The notes beneath the pieces were generated by a model that was given only the letters and a program-made list of their open reading frames with translations, was not told the DNA's origin and searched no databases. From NCBI GenBank assembly GCA_030633365.1, contig DAOVSY010000149.1, positions 1-7,241 of the forward strand: a stretch of 7,241 nt of DNA, read 5' to 3'. Positions within the stretch are counted from its first letter, which is position 1. Each line of letters begins with the position of its first letter. Of the stretch, positions 1 to 6,309 are shown in pieces. The DNA is from Spirochaetaceae bacterium. Lineage in GTDB: Bacteria > Spirochaetota > Spirochaetia > B11-G9. The position numbers were made by a program, and so were the translations under genes.

Positions 1-64
1 GTTAAGTTATGTTGTCAATTCATTTTTATGAAAATTCATCAAATTATTAAAAAAATATTCTGAT

Positions 65-1105
65 TTACAAAGAAACCCCATGAGATTTTGCATACTCTTT
101 TACGGTCTCAATGTATGCATCCTTTTCTTCGTCAGAAATCCATGCAGCTTCAAAGGCATTTATCATAAACTTTGCCATATCAGCTTTTGAGTACCCACTG
201 GCATGCTGAACACTAATCAGCAATTCTGTCAGATACCCACTTTCAAATTGTGCCGGATCGTCAGAGTTTAAAGTTACACACATTCCCAGCTCGTACAGTG
301 TTTTTATTCGATCTACATCCTGTGGGCCTGGATCATTTCTTCGTTTAACAGGACATGCAGTGATGCAGATGTTTTGCTTTTTAAGCTCATCTACAAGTTT
401 TGGATCATCAATTGTATTTATTCCATGATCAATACGTTCTACATTAAGAATGTTAATGGATTCCCATATATGCTGGACAGAGTCATTCTGATCAACATCA
501 TTATGTGCTGTTAGGTGATATCCTTCCTTTTTAGCCCTGGCATATACTTCTTTAAACTTTGATGGAGGATTACCATCTTCGGGTCCTGAATCCAGTCCAA
601 AACCCAGGATTTTGGTCCGGTGTTCTGCTGCCTGATCAAGCATTTCCAAAGCGCTATCTGTACTGCGTTCCCTGTTTGCACACATAATTAAGTTGGACTT
701 AATACCAAAAGTTTTTTCTCCATCCCTGCGGCCTTCATCAATCCCATTTACAACTGTATCAAAGGGAATTTCTCTGGAAGTATGTGCCTGAGGGTCAAAA
801 AAGAGTTCTATATAAACAATATTATTTTTTTTGAGAGTTTTCAAAAGATTATATGTTGCATAATAAAAATCATCCTGGGTTTTAAGAATAGTAAGAGCTT
901 TGTTGTAATGAGACAAAAACCCTTCAAGGCCTGGTTTCCTGTTTAACAAAGAAAGTGAGACTTCTTCTGGTGTTCTAAAATAATCACATCTATTTCTAAC
1001 TGCCAGTTTTGCAACTGTTTCCGGGCTTAAGGATCCTTCTATGTGTAAGTGCAACTGGGCTTTTGGAAGGTTTGTTATAAACTCATCCATGCTGATCTGT
1101 TTCAT
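65..1105 (-). CDS. Adenosine deaminase-superfamily amidohydrolase, variant lacking the HAGE motif
   Basis: A 346-aa cytosolic protein of the metal-dependent adenosine/AMP deaminase family, with no signal peptide or membrane segment. Visible motifs are N-terminal HLHIEG (His19 and His21, zinc ligands), RIDHG (His227), and NSDDP (Asp282 zinc ligand, Asp283 substrate contact). The family's HAGE motif, which supplies a metal-ligand His and the catalytic Glu, reads HNDVDQ at 201-206: the His is kept but the Glu is not at its usual place. The length matches the family (about 330-350 aa). The ATG at 1105 is chosen because AGGAAG lies 7 nt upstream. The gene is second in an operon, 18 nt after the paralogous deaminase, and is probably read from the sigma-54 promoter at 2208-2223. 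Family membership is certain. The substrate (adenosine, adenine or another aminopurine) is unknown, and the active-site change makes plain adenosine deamination doubtful. Confidence 0.88.
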   Translation of the reverse strand: MKQISMDEFITNLPKAQLHLHIEGSLSPETVAKLAVRNRCDYFRTPEEVSLSLLNRKPGLEGFLSHYNKALTILKTQDDFYYATYNLLKTLKKNNIVYIELFFDPQAHTSREIPFDTVVNGIDEGRRDGEKTFGIKSNLIMCANRERSTDSALEMLDQAAEHRTKILGFGLDSGPEDGNPPSKFKEVYARAKKEGYHLTAHNDVDQNDSVQHIWESINILNVERIDHGINTIDDPKLVDELKKQNICITACPVKRRNDPGPQDVDRIKTLYELGMCVTLNSDDPAQFESGYLTELLISVQHASGYSKADMAKFMINAFEAAWISDEEKDAYIETVKEYAKSHGVSL

Positions 1106-1123
1106 CTGCTTTCTTCCTTTATC

Positions 1124-2158
1124 TTACTTATCAGGATTGTTTAAATACGTATCAACTTTTTCCAGGTACTTTTGACCTTTGACCGAATAATTGAATCCTG
1201 CTTTGATTATAGCTATGGTTTCTTTTTCTGAAAGAGATTGTGCATCGACAATTCTTGTAATTTCATCAATCAGGTTCAATCCCAACCATGGAGGATTATC
1301 ACTGTTCAATGTTATTGGTATTTCGGCATCAAGAAATTTTCTAATGGGAATATCTTTATAGCTGGAAAAGATACGGGAATCAATATTTGATGATGGACAT
1401 ATTGTGAGTGGTATTTTGTGTTCACCAAGATAGGAAAGCAGTTTTCCATCTTCTATTGCCCGAACTCCATGATCAATCCGGTCTGTTTTGTAGTATTTGA
1501 GTGCTTCCCAAATGCTTTCTGCTCCCACAAATTCACCGGCATGACATGTTGTATATAAACCAAGTTCTTTTGCCTTTGCAAAGGCCTCTTCATGAATAAA
1601 ATTAGGATACCCAATTGCTTCGCTGTCAACTCCAATTGCTGCTACAACATCTTTATATTTTTCAAGATTTTTTACAAAATTCAGGCTTCGTAGAGGTCTG
1701 ATGCTATTATCAATATTTGCAATTAAAAATATTTCAATTCCGTATTTCTCTTTAGCTATTTTAATTCCTTCCCTATATCCTTCAACTACTATTTCAAGAG
1801 GAATACCTCTGTCTTCACTAAATGAATAAACAAACATCAGTTCCTGATATACAATGTTTTGTTCACTGGATTCTCTGGCTATTTCCACCAGGGTATCTCT
1901 GTAATCTTCTTTTGTAACAAGAACCTGGGATAGGACACGCATCATATCAATAAAAGTACTTAATCTATCACTTGAGCGGGACATTAAATACTTTTCTCTA
2001 TATAAGAGAGCTCCTTTCATATCAGTGAAAGGCATATCAAGCTTATTTCGCTTTATAAATTGGGGAACAAGTTTCCAGGGAATTGATCCCTCAATATGCA
2101 AATGCAGCTCTGCTTTTGGAATTTCTCTGATAATTTTCTGCAATCGTTCACTGATCAT
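1124..2158 (-). CDS. Adenosine deaminase-family protein, first gene of the operon
   Basis: A 344-aa cytosolic zinc hydrolase that should deaminate adenosine or a related 6-aminopurine compound, releasing ammonia. Motifs in order are HLHIEG (His19, His21), CHAGE (His206, catalytic Glu209), RIDHG (His230) and NSDNPP (Asp287, Asn288). All four zinc ligands and the catalytic Glu are present. The second Asp of the usual NSDD, which contacts the purine ring in characterised adenosine deaminases, is Asn here. The reading frame is open to a TTG at 2173, but the ATG at 2158 is preferred: GGAGG ends 8 nt before it and the family N-terminus begins at this point. The gene leads the leftward operon, with a short leader of about 39 nt from the predicted sigma-54 start. 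The product resembles its downstream neighbour, so an old duplication is likely. Related activities such as adenine deamination remain possible. Confidence 0.9.
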   Translation of the reverse strand: MISERLQKIIREIPKAELHLHIEGSIPWKLVPQFIKRNKLDMPFTDMKGALLYREKYLMSRSSDRLSTFIDMMRVLSQVLVTKEDYRDTLVEIARESSEQNIVYQELMFVYSFSEDRGIPLEIVVEGYREGIKIAKEKYGIEIFLIANIDNSIRPLRSLNFVKNLEKYKDVVAAIGVDSEAIGYPNFIHEEAFAKAKELGLYTTCHAGEFVGAESIWEALKYYKTDRIDHGVRAIEDGKLLSYLGEHKIPLTICPSSNIDSRIFSSYKDIPIRKFLDAEIPITLNSDNPPWLGLNLIDEITRIVDAQSLSEKETIAIIKAGFNYSVKGQKYLEKVDTYLNNPDK

Positions 2159-2166
2159 GAAATAAG

Positions 2167-2171
2167 CCTCC
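2167..2171 (-). promoter_or_regulatory. Shine-Dalgarno fixing the start of the first deaminase
   Basis: GGAGG on the minus strand lies 8 nt before the ATG at 2158. This selects that ATG over the in-frame TTG at 2173, whose position overlaps the Shine-Dalgarno itself. Confidence 0.85.
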
Positions 2172-2207
2172 AAAGAGAATAAACCAATAACAAACTATTA
2201 AAGCATA

Positions 2208-2223
2208 TGCAAAAAACATGCCA
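2208..2223 (-). promoter_or_regulatory. Sigma-54 (-24/-12) promoter of the deaminase operon
   Basis: On the minus strand the sequence reads TGGCAT, five bases, TTGCA. GG and GC are separated by exactly 10 nt, matching the TGGCAC-N5-TTGC sigma-54 consensus with one change. The predicted transcription start is near 2197, giving a leader of about 39 nt before the ATG at 2158. The palindrome at 2379-2394 lies about 165 bp upstream, a usual position for an enhancer-binding protein. Confidence 0.85.
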
Positions 2224-2341
2224 ATAGTAGTTTTTAAAATTAATTTTTTGTATTTACCTGATCTATCAATTTGAAGTCTCCTTTGTGTGTAGATGAAGTG
2301 ATTATTAATTTTGATGTAATGGGATATAACATTATTATTTC

Positions 2342-2370
2342 TTGACAGGAGATTATTTTTAATCTAATCT
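2342..2370 (+). promoter_or_regulatory. Possible sigma-70 promoter of the regulator gene
   Basis: A perfect TTGACA at 2342-2347 is followed after 17 nt by TAATCT at 2365-2370, a weak -10 match (three of six). Transcription would start near 2377, just before the palindrome at 2379-2394, so a protein bound there would lie at the start of the transcript. The -35 and the spacing are good. The weak -10 makes this tentative. Confidence 0.4.
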
Positions 2371-2378
2371 TATTGAGT

Positions 2379-2394
2379 AAGTTGATTTCGACTT
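2379..2394. promoter_or_regulatory. 16-bp palindrome, proposed activator site for the deaminase operon
   Basis: AAGTTGATTTCGACTT is a 7+2+7 palindrome with six of seven arm positions paired. It matches the site at 4029-4044 at 12 of 16 positions in either orientation. Its centre is 164.5 bp from the GG of the deaminase sigma-54 promoter, against 165.5 bp for the equivalent site and the antiporter promoter. It also lies 22 nt upstream of the regulator ATG. A much weaker AAGT-N8-AACT element follows at 2401-2416. Binding by the neighbouring regulator is inferred. Confidence 0.65.
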
Positions 2395-2407
2395 GATTAT
2401 AAGTGAT

Positions 2408-2411
2408 GGAG
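2408..2411 (+). promoter_or_regulatory. Shine-Dalgarno fixing the start of the regulator
   Basis: GGAG ends 5 nt before the ATG at 2417. The upstream in-frame TTG at 2393 has no such sequence in front of it and overlaps the palindrome, so the ATG is preferred. Confidence 0.7.
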
Positions 2412-2416
2412 TAACT

Positions 2417-4003
2417 ATGCTACAGGATTTAACCATTGGTGTAATTGCAGTAAACCAGGAAGAATTTATTGTAGGATATAATAGATCTGCTGCAAATCTA
2501 CTTGGGGACAGAGATTTAATTGGTAAACCTTTTAAAGGAACAGTTGATAAAACTTCTACTAAAATATCAATTGAAGAGCTTATATTTGATGCCAATAATA
2601 CCAATATCTATAAATTGTATCATCTAAGGACAAAGGCAGATAACGATAGAGATTTTTTTAAACTTGTACTGGAAAACTGTTATGATGAAATATTTGTATC
2701 CGATGTAAATACAGCAAATTTATATGTAAATCCAACAATTGAAAGGCATTACAATATAGATAGAAAGGATATTATTAACAGCATTGACTATATGTTCTCT
2801 AATTCGCTGATTAAAAATTCACCTGTTTACATAACTCTGGAAACAAAAAGACCTGCAACAATCGAAATAAAAACATCTACAGACAGAGATCTTCTAATTT
2901 CTACAAAACCAGTCTTTGATGATTCCGGTGAAATAAAGTTTGTGGTAGGAACTGCCAGAGATATTAGTGAGCTTCGAAAGGTTCAGGAAGAGTTGTCTCA
3001 TTCGTTTAACCTTGTAAAAAAGTATGAAAATGTATTGAAAAAGAGCAAAGACCATAAAAGCACAATGGAAAATCAGTTTATATATTCCAGTGAAACTATG
3101 AAAAATCTAATAACTAAGGTAGATCGAATAGCAAAAGTTGATTCTACTGTTCTTATAACAGGTAAGTCCGGAACCGGAAAGTCTCATATTGCTCAGCATA
3201 TCCATTCAATTAGCCAAAGGAAAAAAGGCCCCTTCGTTACAATCAATTGTACTACTATTCCTGACAGTTTAATTGAGTCTGAACTTTTTGGATATGTACC
3301 GGGAGCATTTACCGGTGCCTCAAAAAAGGGAAAAGATGGTCTTGTTACTATTGCTCATAAAGGGACTTTATTTTTAGATGAAATTGGTGAATTGTCTCAT
3401 AGTATTCAGGCAAAGCTTCTGTTATTCATTCAGAATCAGGAGTTTTTACCTGTAGGATCAACAGAAACAAAACATGTAGATGTCCGGATAATTACAGCAA
3501 CCAATAAAGATTTAAAAGAACTTATAAGTAAGAGTACTTTCAGGGAGGATCTCTACTATCGGCTTAATGTAGTTGAAGTGAAAGTACCAGCTTTAAAGGA
3601 TAGAAAGGAAGATATAATTCCTCTGCTTATGCACTATCTAAAGAACTATGATAATAAGTATAATTTTAATCACAGGTTATCAGAGGATTCAGTAGATAAG
3701 CTTCTGGCTTATCCATGGCCCGGGAATATTCGTGAACTTCAGAATATTATTGAAAATTTAGTAGTTACCACCCTGGATCATGTAATAGAACCCCGTCATT
3801 TTCCTTACCAGTTTTTTGAAGAACAGCCAGGTTCACTTCAGGAAGTGGAAAATTTTCCTTTAAATTTTAATGAAAGGGTAAAAGCATATGAGAAATTGCT
3901 TTTTACAAAGGCTTACTACCAAAACAGCAGTACTTATAAGGTTGGGAAGGCTCTTGGTATTTCCCAGAGTAAGGTAATGCGTTTAATAAAGAAGTATTTA
4001 TAA
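2417..4003 (+). CDS. Sigma-54-dependent transcriptional activator (PAS-PAS-AAA+-HTH)
   Basis: A 528-aa cytosolic enhancer-binding protein that would use ATP to open sigma-54 RNA polymerase complexes. Residues 1-55 look PAS-like. A second PAS domain covers about 80-190, ending in the typical FVVGTARDIS, and is followed by a short coiled linker. The AAA+ core spans about 220-455: Walker A GKSGTGKS (249-256), the sigma-54 contact loop GAFTGA (296-301), Walker B TLFLDE (317-322), arginine-finger region FREDLYYR (375-382) and sensor II WPGNIRE (434-440). The C-terminal 40 residues form a helix-turn-helix resembling that of TyrR. Unlike E. coli TyrR, GAFTGA is intact, so sigma-54 activation is expected. 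No receiver domain is present, so it is probably a one-component sensor of a cytosolic signal; the ligand is unknown. Its place between two sigma-54 promoters with shared palindromes makes both the likely targets. Confidence 0.93.
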   Translation: MLQDLTIGVIAVNQEEFIVGYNRSAANLLGDRDLIGKPFKGTVDKTSTKISIEELIFDANNTNIYKLYHLRTKADNDRDFFKLVLENCYDEIFVSDVNTANLYVNPTIERHYNIDRKDIINSIDYMFSNSLIKNSPVYITLETKRPATIEIKTSTDRDLLISTKPVFDDSGEIKFVVGTARDISELRKVQEELSHSFNLVKKYENVLKKSKDHKSTMENQFIYSSETMKNLITKVDRIAKVDSTVLITGKSGTGKSHIAQHIHSISQRKKGPFVTINCTTIPDSLIESELFGYVPGAFTGASKKGKDGLVTIAHKGTLFLDEIGELSHSIQAKLLLFIQNQEFLPVGSTETKHVDVRIITATNKDLKELISKSTFREDLYYRLNVVEVKVPALKDRKEDIIPLLMHYLKNYDNKYNFNHRLSEDSVDKLLAYPWPGNIRELQNIIENLVVTTLDHVIEPRHFPYQFFEEQPGSLQEVENFPLNFNERVKAYEKLLFTKAYYQNSSTYKVGKALGISQSKVMRLIKKYL

Positions 4004-4007
4004 TATT

Positions 4008-4023
4008 AAATCGAATATGACTT
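4008..4023. promoter_or_regulatory. Distal proposed activator site upstream of the antiporter
   Basis: AAATCGAATATGACTT matches the site at 4029-4044 at 13 of 16 positions. The two start 21 bp apart, about two helical turns, so two dimers would lie on the same DNA face. It begins 4 bp after the regulator stop codon. Confidence 0.55.
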
Positions 4024-4028
4024 ATTTT

Positions 4029-4044
4029 AAGTCGATTATAACTT
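4029..4044. promoter_or_regulatory. Proximal proposed activator site upstream of the antiporter
   Basis: AAGTCGATTATAACTT has AAGT/ACTT outer arms and matches the palindrome at 2379-2394 at 12 of 16 positions. Its centre is 165.5 bp upstream of the GG of the promoter at 4201-4216, almost exactly the distance seen for the deaminase promoter. Binding by the adjacent regulator is inferred. Confidence 0.6.
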
Positions 4045-4200
4045 GCTTATTAAGGAAATAAAGAGAATAAGACCTTGAAAAGTGGAATCAGGTCAAAGTA
4101 AACAGATAATTTTTATAATTAATCCACTATAAGTACTGATAATTACTATTATTGATCTTATTTTCCTCTTTTTTTCATATTTTATTATGCATCTATAACT
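4045..4200. other. AT-rich spacer between activator sites and sigma-54 promoter
   Basis: No gene is visible. The only structure is an imperfect inverted repeat at 4071-4094 (GACCT pairing with AGGTC across a long loop). It lacks a following T-run, so no terminator for the regulator gene can be called. The region most likely serves as the DNA loop between enhancer and promoter. Confidence 0.5.
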
Positions 4201-4216
4201 TGGCACACTATTTGCA
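4201..4216 (+). promoter_or_regulatory. Sigma-54 (-24/-12) promoter of the antiporter transcript
   Basis: TGGCAC, five bases, TTGCA: a full match to the sigma-54 consensus, with GG at 4202-4203 and GC at 4214-4215 exactly 10 nt apart. The predicted transcription start is near 4227, giving a leader of about 109 nt before the antiporter ATG. A tandem pair of palindromic sites lies upstream. Confidence 0.92.
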
Positions 4217-4267
4217 TTTAATTCTATGATTCTAAAATTTAATTATTTTCGGGAGGATTAGAAGATT

Positions 4268-4339
4268 ATGTTTACAAAACGAAACAGGGATACTCTCATT
4301 TTTAATTGGGAACAGGTATCAACAGGAGAGGAAGTATGA
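4268..4339 (+). CDS. Candidate 23-aa leader peptide coupled to the antiporter
   Basis: A small ORF lies wholly inside the predicted antiporter leader. It begins ATG at 4268, with GGGAGG at 4251-4256 upstream (11-nt spacer, rather long). It ends in TGA at 4337-4339, overlapping the antiporter ATG as ATGA. The peptide starts MFTKRNRDTL and ends STGEEV; it is hydrophilic with no known domain. The overlap suggests translational coupling, perhaps needed because CTCTC at 4293-4297 can pair weakly with GAGAG at 4326-4330 over the antiporter Shine-Dalgarno. It could instead be a chance ORF, since it is short. Confidence 0.4.
   Translation: MFTKRNRDTLIFNWEQVSTGEEV
4324..4328 (+). promoter_or_regulatory. 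Shine-Dalgarno fixing the antiporter start
   Basis: AGGAG ends 7 nt before the ATG at 4336, which favours that start over the in-frame TTG at 4306. Confidence 0.8.
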
Positions 4340-5808
4340 CTGACAAAAAAAGAAAGACGAGTTTTATTGTAGCCATACTGCCTTTACTTATTGTAATAAC
4401 ATCTCTTATCTACTTTGTTATTATTAAGGGTGGAGCACCTCATATAGCAATCATCATTGCAATAGCTCTCAGTGCGGCTGTTGGCAGGTGGTTTCTTGGG
4501 TATAGCTGGAAAGAGATGCTGGACGGAATGGTTAAGGCTGATACAGTTGTTATATCTGTAATTGGTATTTTAATGGCCATTGGTATGCTTATTGGATCCT
4601 GGGTTATTTCAGGTACTGTCCCATTATTGATGGTATATGGACTTGAAATAATCAGTCCAGGCTTTTTCCTTCCTGCTGTTCTTCTTGTTTCTTCTTTCAT
4701 TTCTTTAGCAACAGGAACAAGTTGGGGAACAGTCGGTACAATGGGTCTGGTATTTATGGGTATTGGTGCCGGGATGGGTGTTCCAGGACATCTTACGGCA
4801 GCAGCTGTTGTCTCGGGAGCTTTTTTTGGAGATAAACTGTCTCCACTTTCTGATACAACAAACTTTTGTTCCGGATTGGTAGGTGTTAATCTATACAAGC
4901 ATATAGTTCAGATGCTGCCCAGCACAATTCCTGCCATGGTCATAGCTTTTGTACTATACTGGATAATGGGTCTGGAATATGCAGGTCAGCAAATTGCAAC
5001 TGCTGCATCAGCAGAAATTATTACTACTTTGAATGCTACCTTTAAATTGAATCCATTTCTATTATTACCCCCGGTTATTGTATTGGTTTTGGCTATTAAG
5101 AAGTTCCCTCCTATCCCAACTCTTTTTGCCGGTATTTTATCGGCAGTTATTCTTGCTGTAATTATTCAGGGTGCATCTGTTGAAGCTCTTCTTGGAACTG
5201 TTATGTATGGTTACTGGAGTAGTACCGGTATTGAAGTTATTGATTCATTGCTTTCAAAGGGTGGCCTTAATTCAATGCTCTGGATTTCAGGTCTTATGCT
5301 TTTGACAGTAGGATTCGGCGGATTACTGCAGACTCTTGGATCTATTGAGGTGCTTATTGCTAAGGTTGTATCTCTTGTCAGAGGAATTGGCGGCGCTGTT
5401 GTGGCTGCTGTAGTAAATATGCTTATACTTATATATACAGCTGATTTATACATTGGTTATGCTATGACTGCCCGTGTTTTTGGTCCTATATTCAGAGGCA
5501 AGGGATATTCTGCTTCCAATGTATCCCGTATTCTGGAGAACAGCGGAACGATGATGACTGCTTTGGTTCCATGGGGTGCAGCAGGTGTTTATGTAGCTTC
5601 AATGCTGGATGTTTCGGTAATTAAGTATGCACCATTTGCCTTTGCCTGTTATCTTCCTTTACTATTTGACATACTTTGGGGTTTTACAAAGAAATTTTTA
5701 CCTAAGGCCTCTGATGAAGAAAAGAAACAGTGGATTGATGATGATGAGCCGATTGTACGGGACGGTGAATTGGTTTCCGCATCCGGGTTGGATGTGTCCC
5801 AGCTTTGA
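4336..5808 (+). CDS. nhaC: NhaC-family Na+/H+ antiporter
   Basis: A 490-aa inner-membrane secondary transporter with about 11-12 hydrophobic segments. TM1 is near 9-30 and the last ends near 450, followed by an acidic cytosolic tail (about 457-477). Family signatures are a glycine-rich GTSWGT (127-132), GDKLSPLSDTTN (165-176), typical of NhaC, and ENSGTMMTALVPWGA (401-415). Characterised relatives exchange Na+ for H+; some, such as Bacillus MleN, exchange organic acids coupled to Na+/H+, so the true substrate is open. The start at 4336 has AGGAG 7 nt upstream and excludes ten unlikely residues read from the TTG at 4306. The gene is expressed from its own sigma-54 promoter, apparently with the divergent deaminases. 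A role in pH or ammonium balance during purine deamination, or in moving a purine-derived substrate, is only an inference from this linkage. A terminator follows. Confidence 0.9.
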   Translation: MTDKKRKTSFIVAILPLLIVITSLIYFVIIKGGAPHIAIIIAIALSAAVGRWFLGYSWKEMLDGMVKADTVVISVIGILMAIGMLIGSWVISGTVPLLMVYGLEIISPGFFLPAVLLVSSFISLATGTSWGTVGTMGLVFMGIGAGMGVPGHLTAAAVVSGAFFGDKLSPLSDTTNFCSGLVGVNLYKHIVQMLPSTIPAMVIAFVLYWIMGLEYAGQQIATAASAEIITTLNATFKLNPFLLLPPVIVLVLAIKKFPPIPTLFAGILSAVILAVIIQGASVEALLGTVMYGYWSSTGIEVIDSLLSKGGLNSMLWISGLMLLTVGFGGLLQTLGSIEVLIAKVVSLVRGIGGAVVAAVVNMLILIYTADLYIGYAMTARVFGPIFRGKGYSASNVSRILENSGTMMTALVPWGAAGVYVASMLDVSVIKYAPFAFACYLPLLFDILWGFTKKFLPKASDEEKKQWIDDDEPIVRDGELVSASGLDVSQL

Positions 5809-5835
5809 TTTAAGAATATAGTAGAATGATATTTA

Positions 5836-5869
5836 GGCAGAGGATTTTTTAAATCTTCTGTCTTTTTTT
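5836..5869 (+). terminator. Rho-independent terminator after the antiporter
   Basis: A 12-bp stem (5836-5847 with 5851-5862, including two G-U pairs) closes a three-base loop. A run of seven T follows at 5863-5869. It begins 28 bp after the antiporter stop codon. Confidence 0.88.
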
Positions 5870-5884
5870 GTAATGGTAAATTGT

Positions 5885-5956
5885 TGGCAAAATTTGCAAT
5901 CATTACATCTTGTAAAATCATTTGGCAGAATGTATGACATCTTGTCAAAATTTGAC
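5885..5956. repeat. Cluster of short degenerate repeats between antiporter and toxin-antitoxin module
   Basis: TTGGCAAAATTTG (5885-5896 region) and TTGTCAAAATTTG (5943-5954 region) recur about 58 bp apart, each centred on a small inverted repeat (GCAAA-A-TTTGC and GTCAAA-A-TTTGAC). A second pair, ACATCTTGT followed by an A-rich run, occurs at 5905-5918 and 5937-5951. No gene is seen here. Function is unknown; binding sites or remnants of an insertion boundary are possible. Confidence 0.35.
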
Positions 5957-5990
5957 GAATTGATCATGCCAATTTTTTCTGGAACAATTC

Positions 5991-6019
5991 TTGACTAATT
6001 GAAATTAAAATATTACTAT
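5991..6019 (+). promoter_or_regulatory. Sigma-70-type promoter of the first toxin-antitoxin module
   Basis: TTGACT (5991-5996), a 17-nt spacer and TACTAT (6014-6019) predict a start near 6026, about 29 nt before the antitoxin start codon. The start falls at the centre of the palindrome at 6020-6032. Confidence 0.65.
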
Positions 6020-6032
6020 CTAGTCAGACTAG
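6020..6032. promoter_or_regulatory. Probable operator of the first toxin-antitoxin module
   Basis: CTAGTC-A-GACTAG is a perfect 6+1+6 inverted repeat immediately after the -10 box and over the predicted transcription start. Phd/YefM antitoxins commonly repress their own promoters through such sites, so this is the likely operator. Confidence 0.6.
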
Positions 6033-6054
6033 TCCGTATAAGAATGAGGATATT

Positions 6055-6309
6055 TTGAAATCAAATACATGGCAGCTTCAGGATGCAAAAAGTAAGTTCA
6101 GCATGCTTGTTGAGAAGGCATTACATCACGAACCCCAGTTTGTAACCAGGCATGGATCTGATGCAGTAGTAATTGTTTCGTTTGAAGATTACAAAAAAAT
6201 TACAAAGCCTAAAACAGATTTAGTTACTTTTTTACAAAATTCCCCTCTAGCAGGGATTGATCTGGATATTTCAAGAAGAAAAGATTTTCCCAGAGAAATT
6301 GATCTATGA
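6055..6309 (+). CDS. Phd/YefM-family antitoxin
   Basis: An 84-aa antitoxin of a type II system. It should bind and neutralise the PIN toxin encoded next and repress its own promoter. The N-terminal half (TWQLQDAKSKFSMLVEKA, then FVTRHGSDAVVIVSFEDYKKI) is the usual Phd/YefM DNA-binding and dimerisation fold. The C-terminal part (about 55-84), ending in charged residues, would be the toxin-binding tail. The start is a TTG at 6055, with GAGGA just upstream (short 4-5 nt spacer). No ATG lies before the conserved WQLQ segment, so the TTG is needed. The stop overlaps the toxin start as ATGA. A weak start is slightly unexpected for an antitoxin, which must normally be made in excess. Confidence 0.87.
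   Translation: MKSNTWQLQDAKSKFSMLVEKALHHEPQFVTRHGSDAVVIVSFEDYKKITKPKTDLVTFLQNSPLAGIDLDISRRKDFPREIDL

Noticed and set aside
1..64. Terminator for the deaminase operon
   Set aside because: Only a weak AT-only inverted repeat (TTCAT/ATGAA) without a proper U-tract is visible. A run of Ts directly after the stop has no stem. Termination may occur outside the window.
2325..2330. TATAAC as -10 box for the regulator gene
   Set aside because: The sequence 17 nt upstream (TTATTA) matches the -35 consensus at only three of six positions. The TTGACA at 2342 is a better candidate.
4071..4094. Hairpin as terminator of the regulator gene
   Set aside because: The stem is short and bulged, the loop is long and no T-run follows.
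4440..4898. Antisense open frame of about 150 codons inside the antiporter gene
   Set aside because: It lies opposite a clearly coding membrane-protein gene, has no recognisable domain or ribosome site, and looks like a composition shadow.
5885..5900. Sigma-54-like TGGCA...TTGCA near 5886
   Set aside because: GG and GC are only 8 nt apart instead of 10, which sigma-54 does not tolerate well. The next candidate, at about 5923, lacks the GC.
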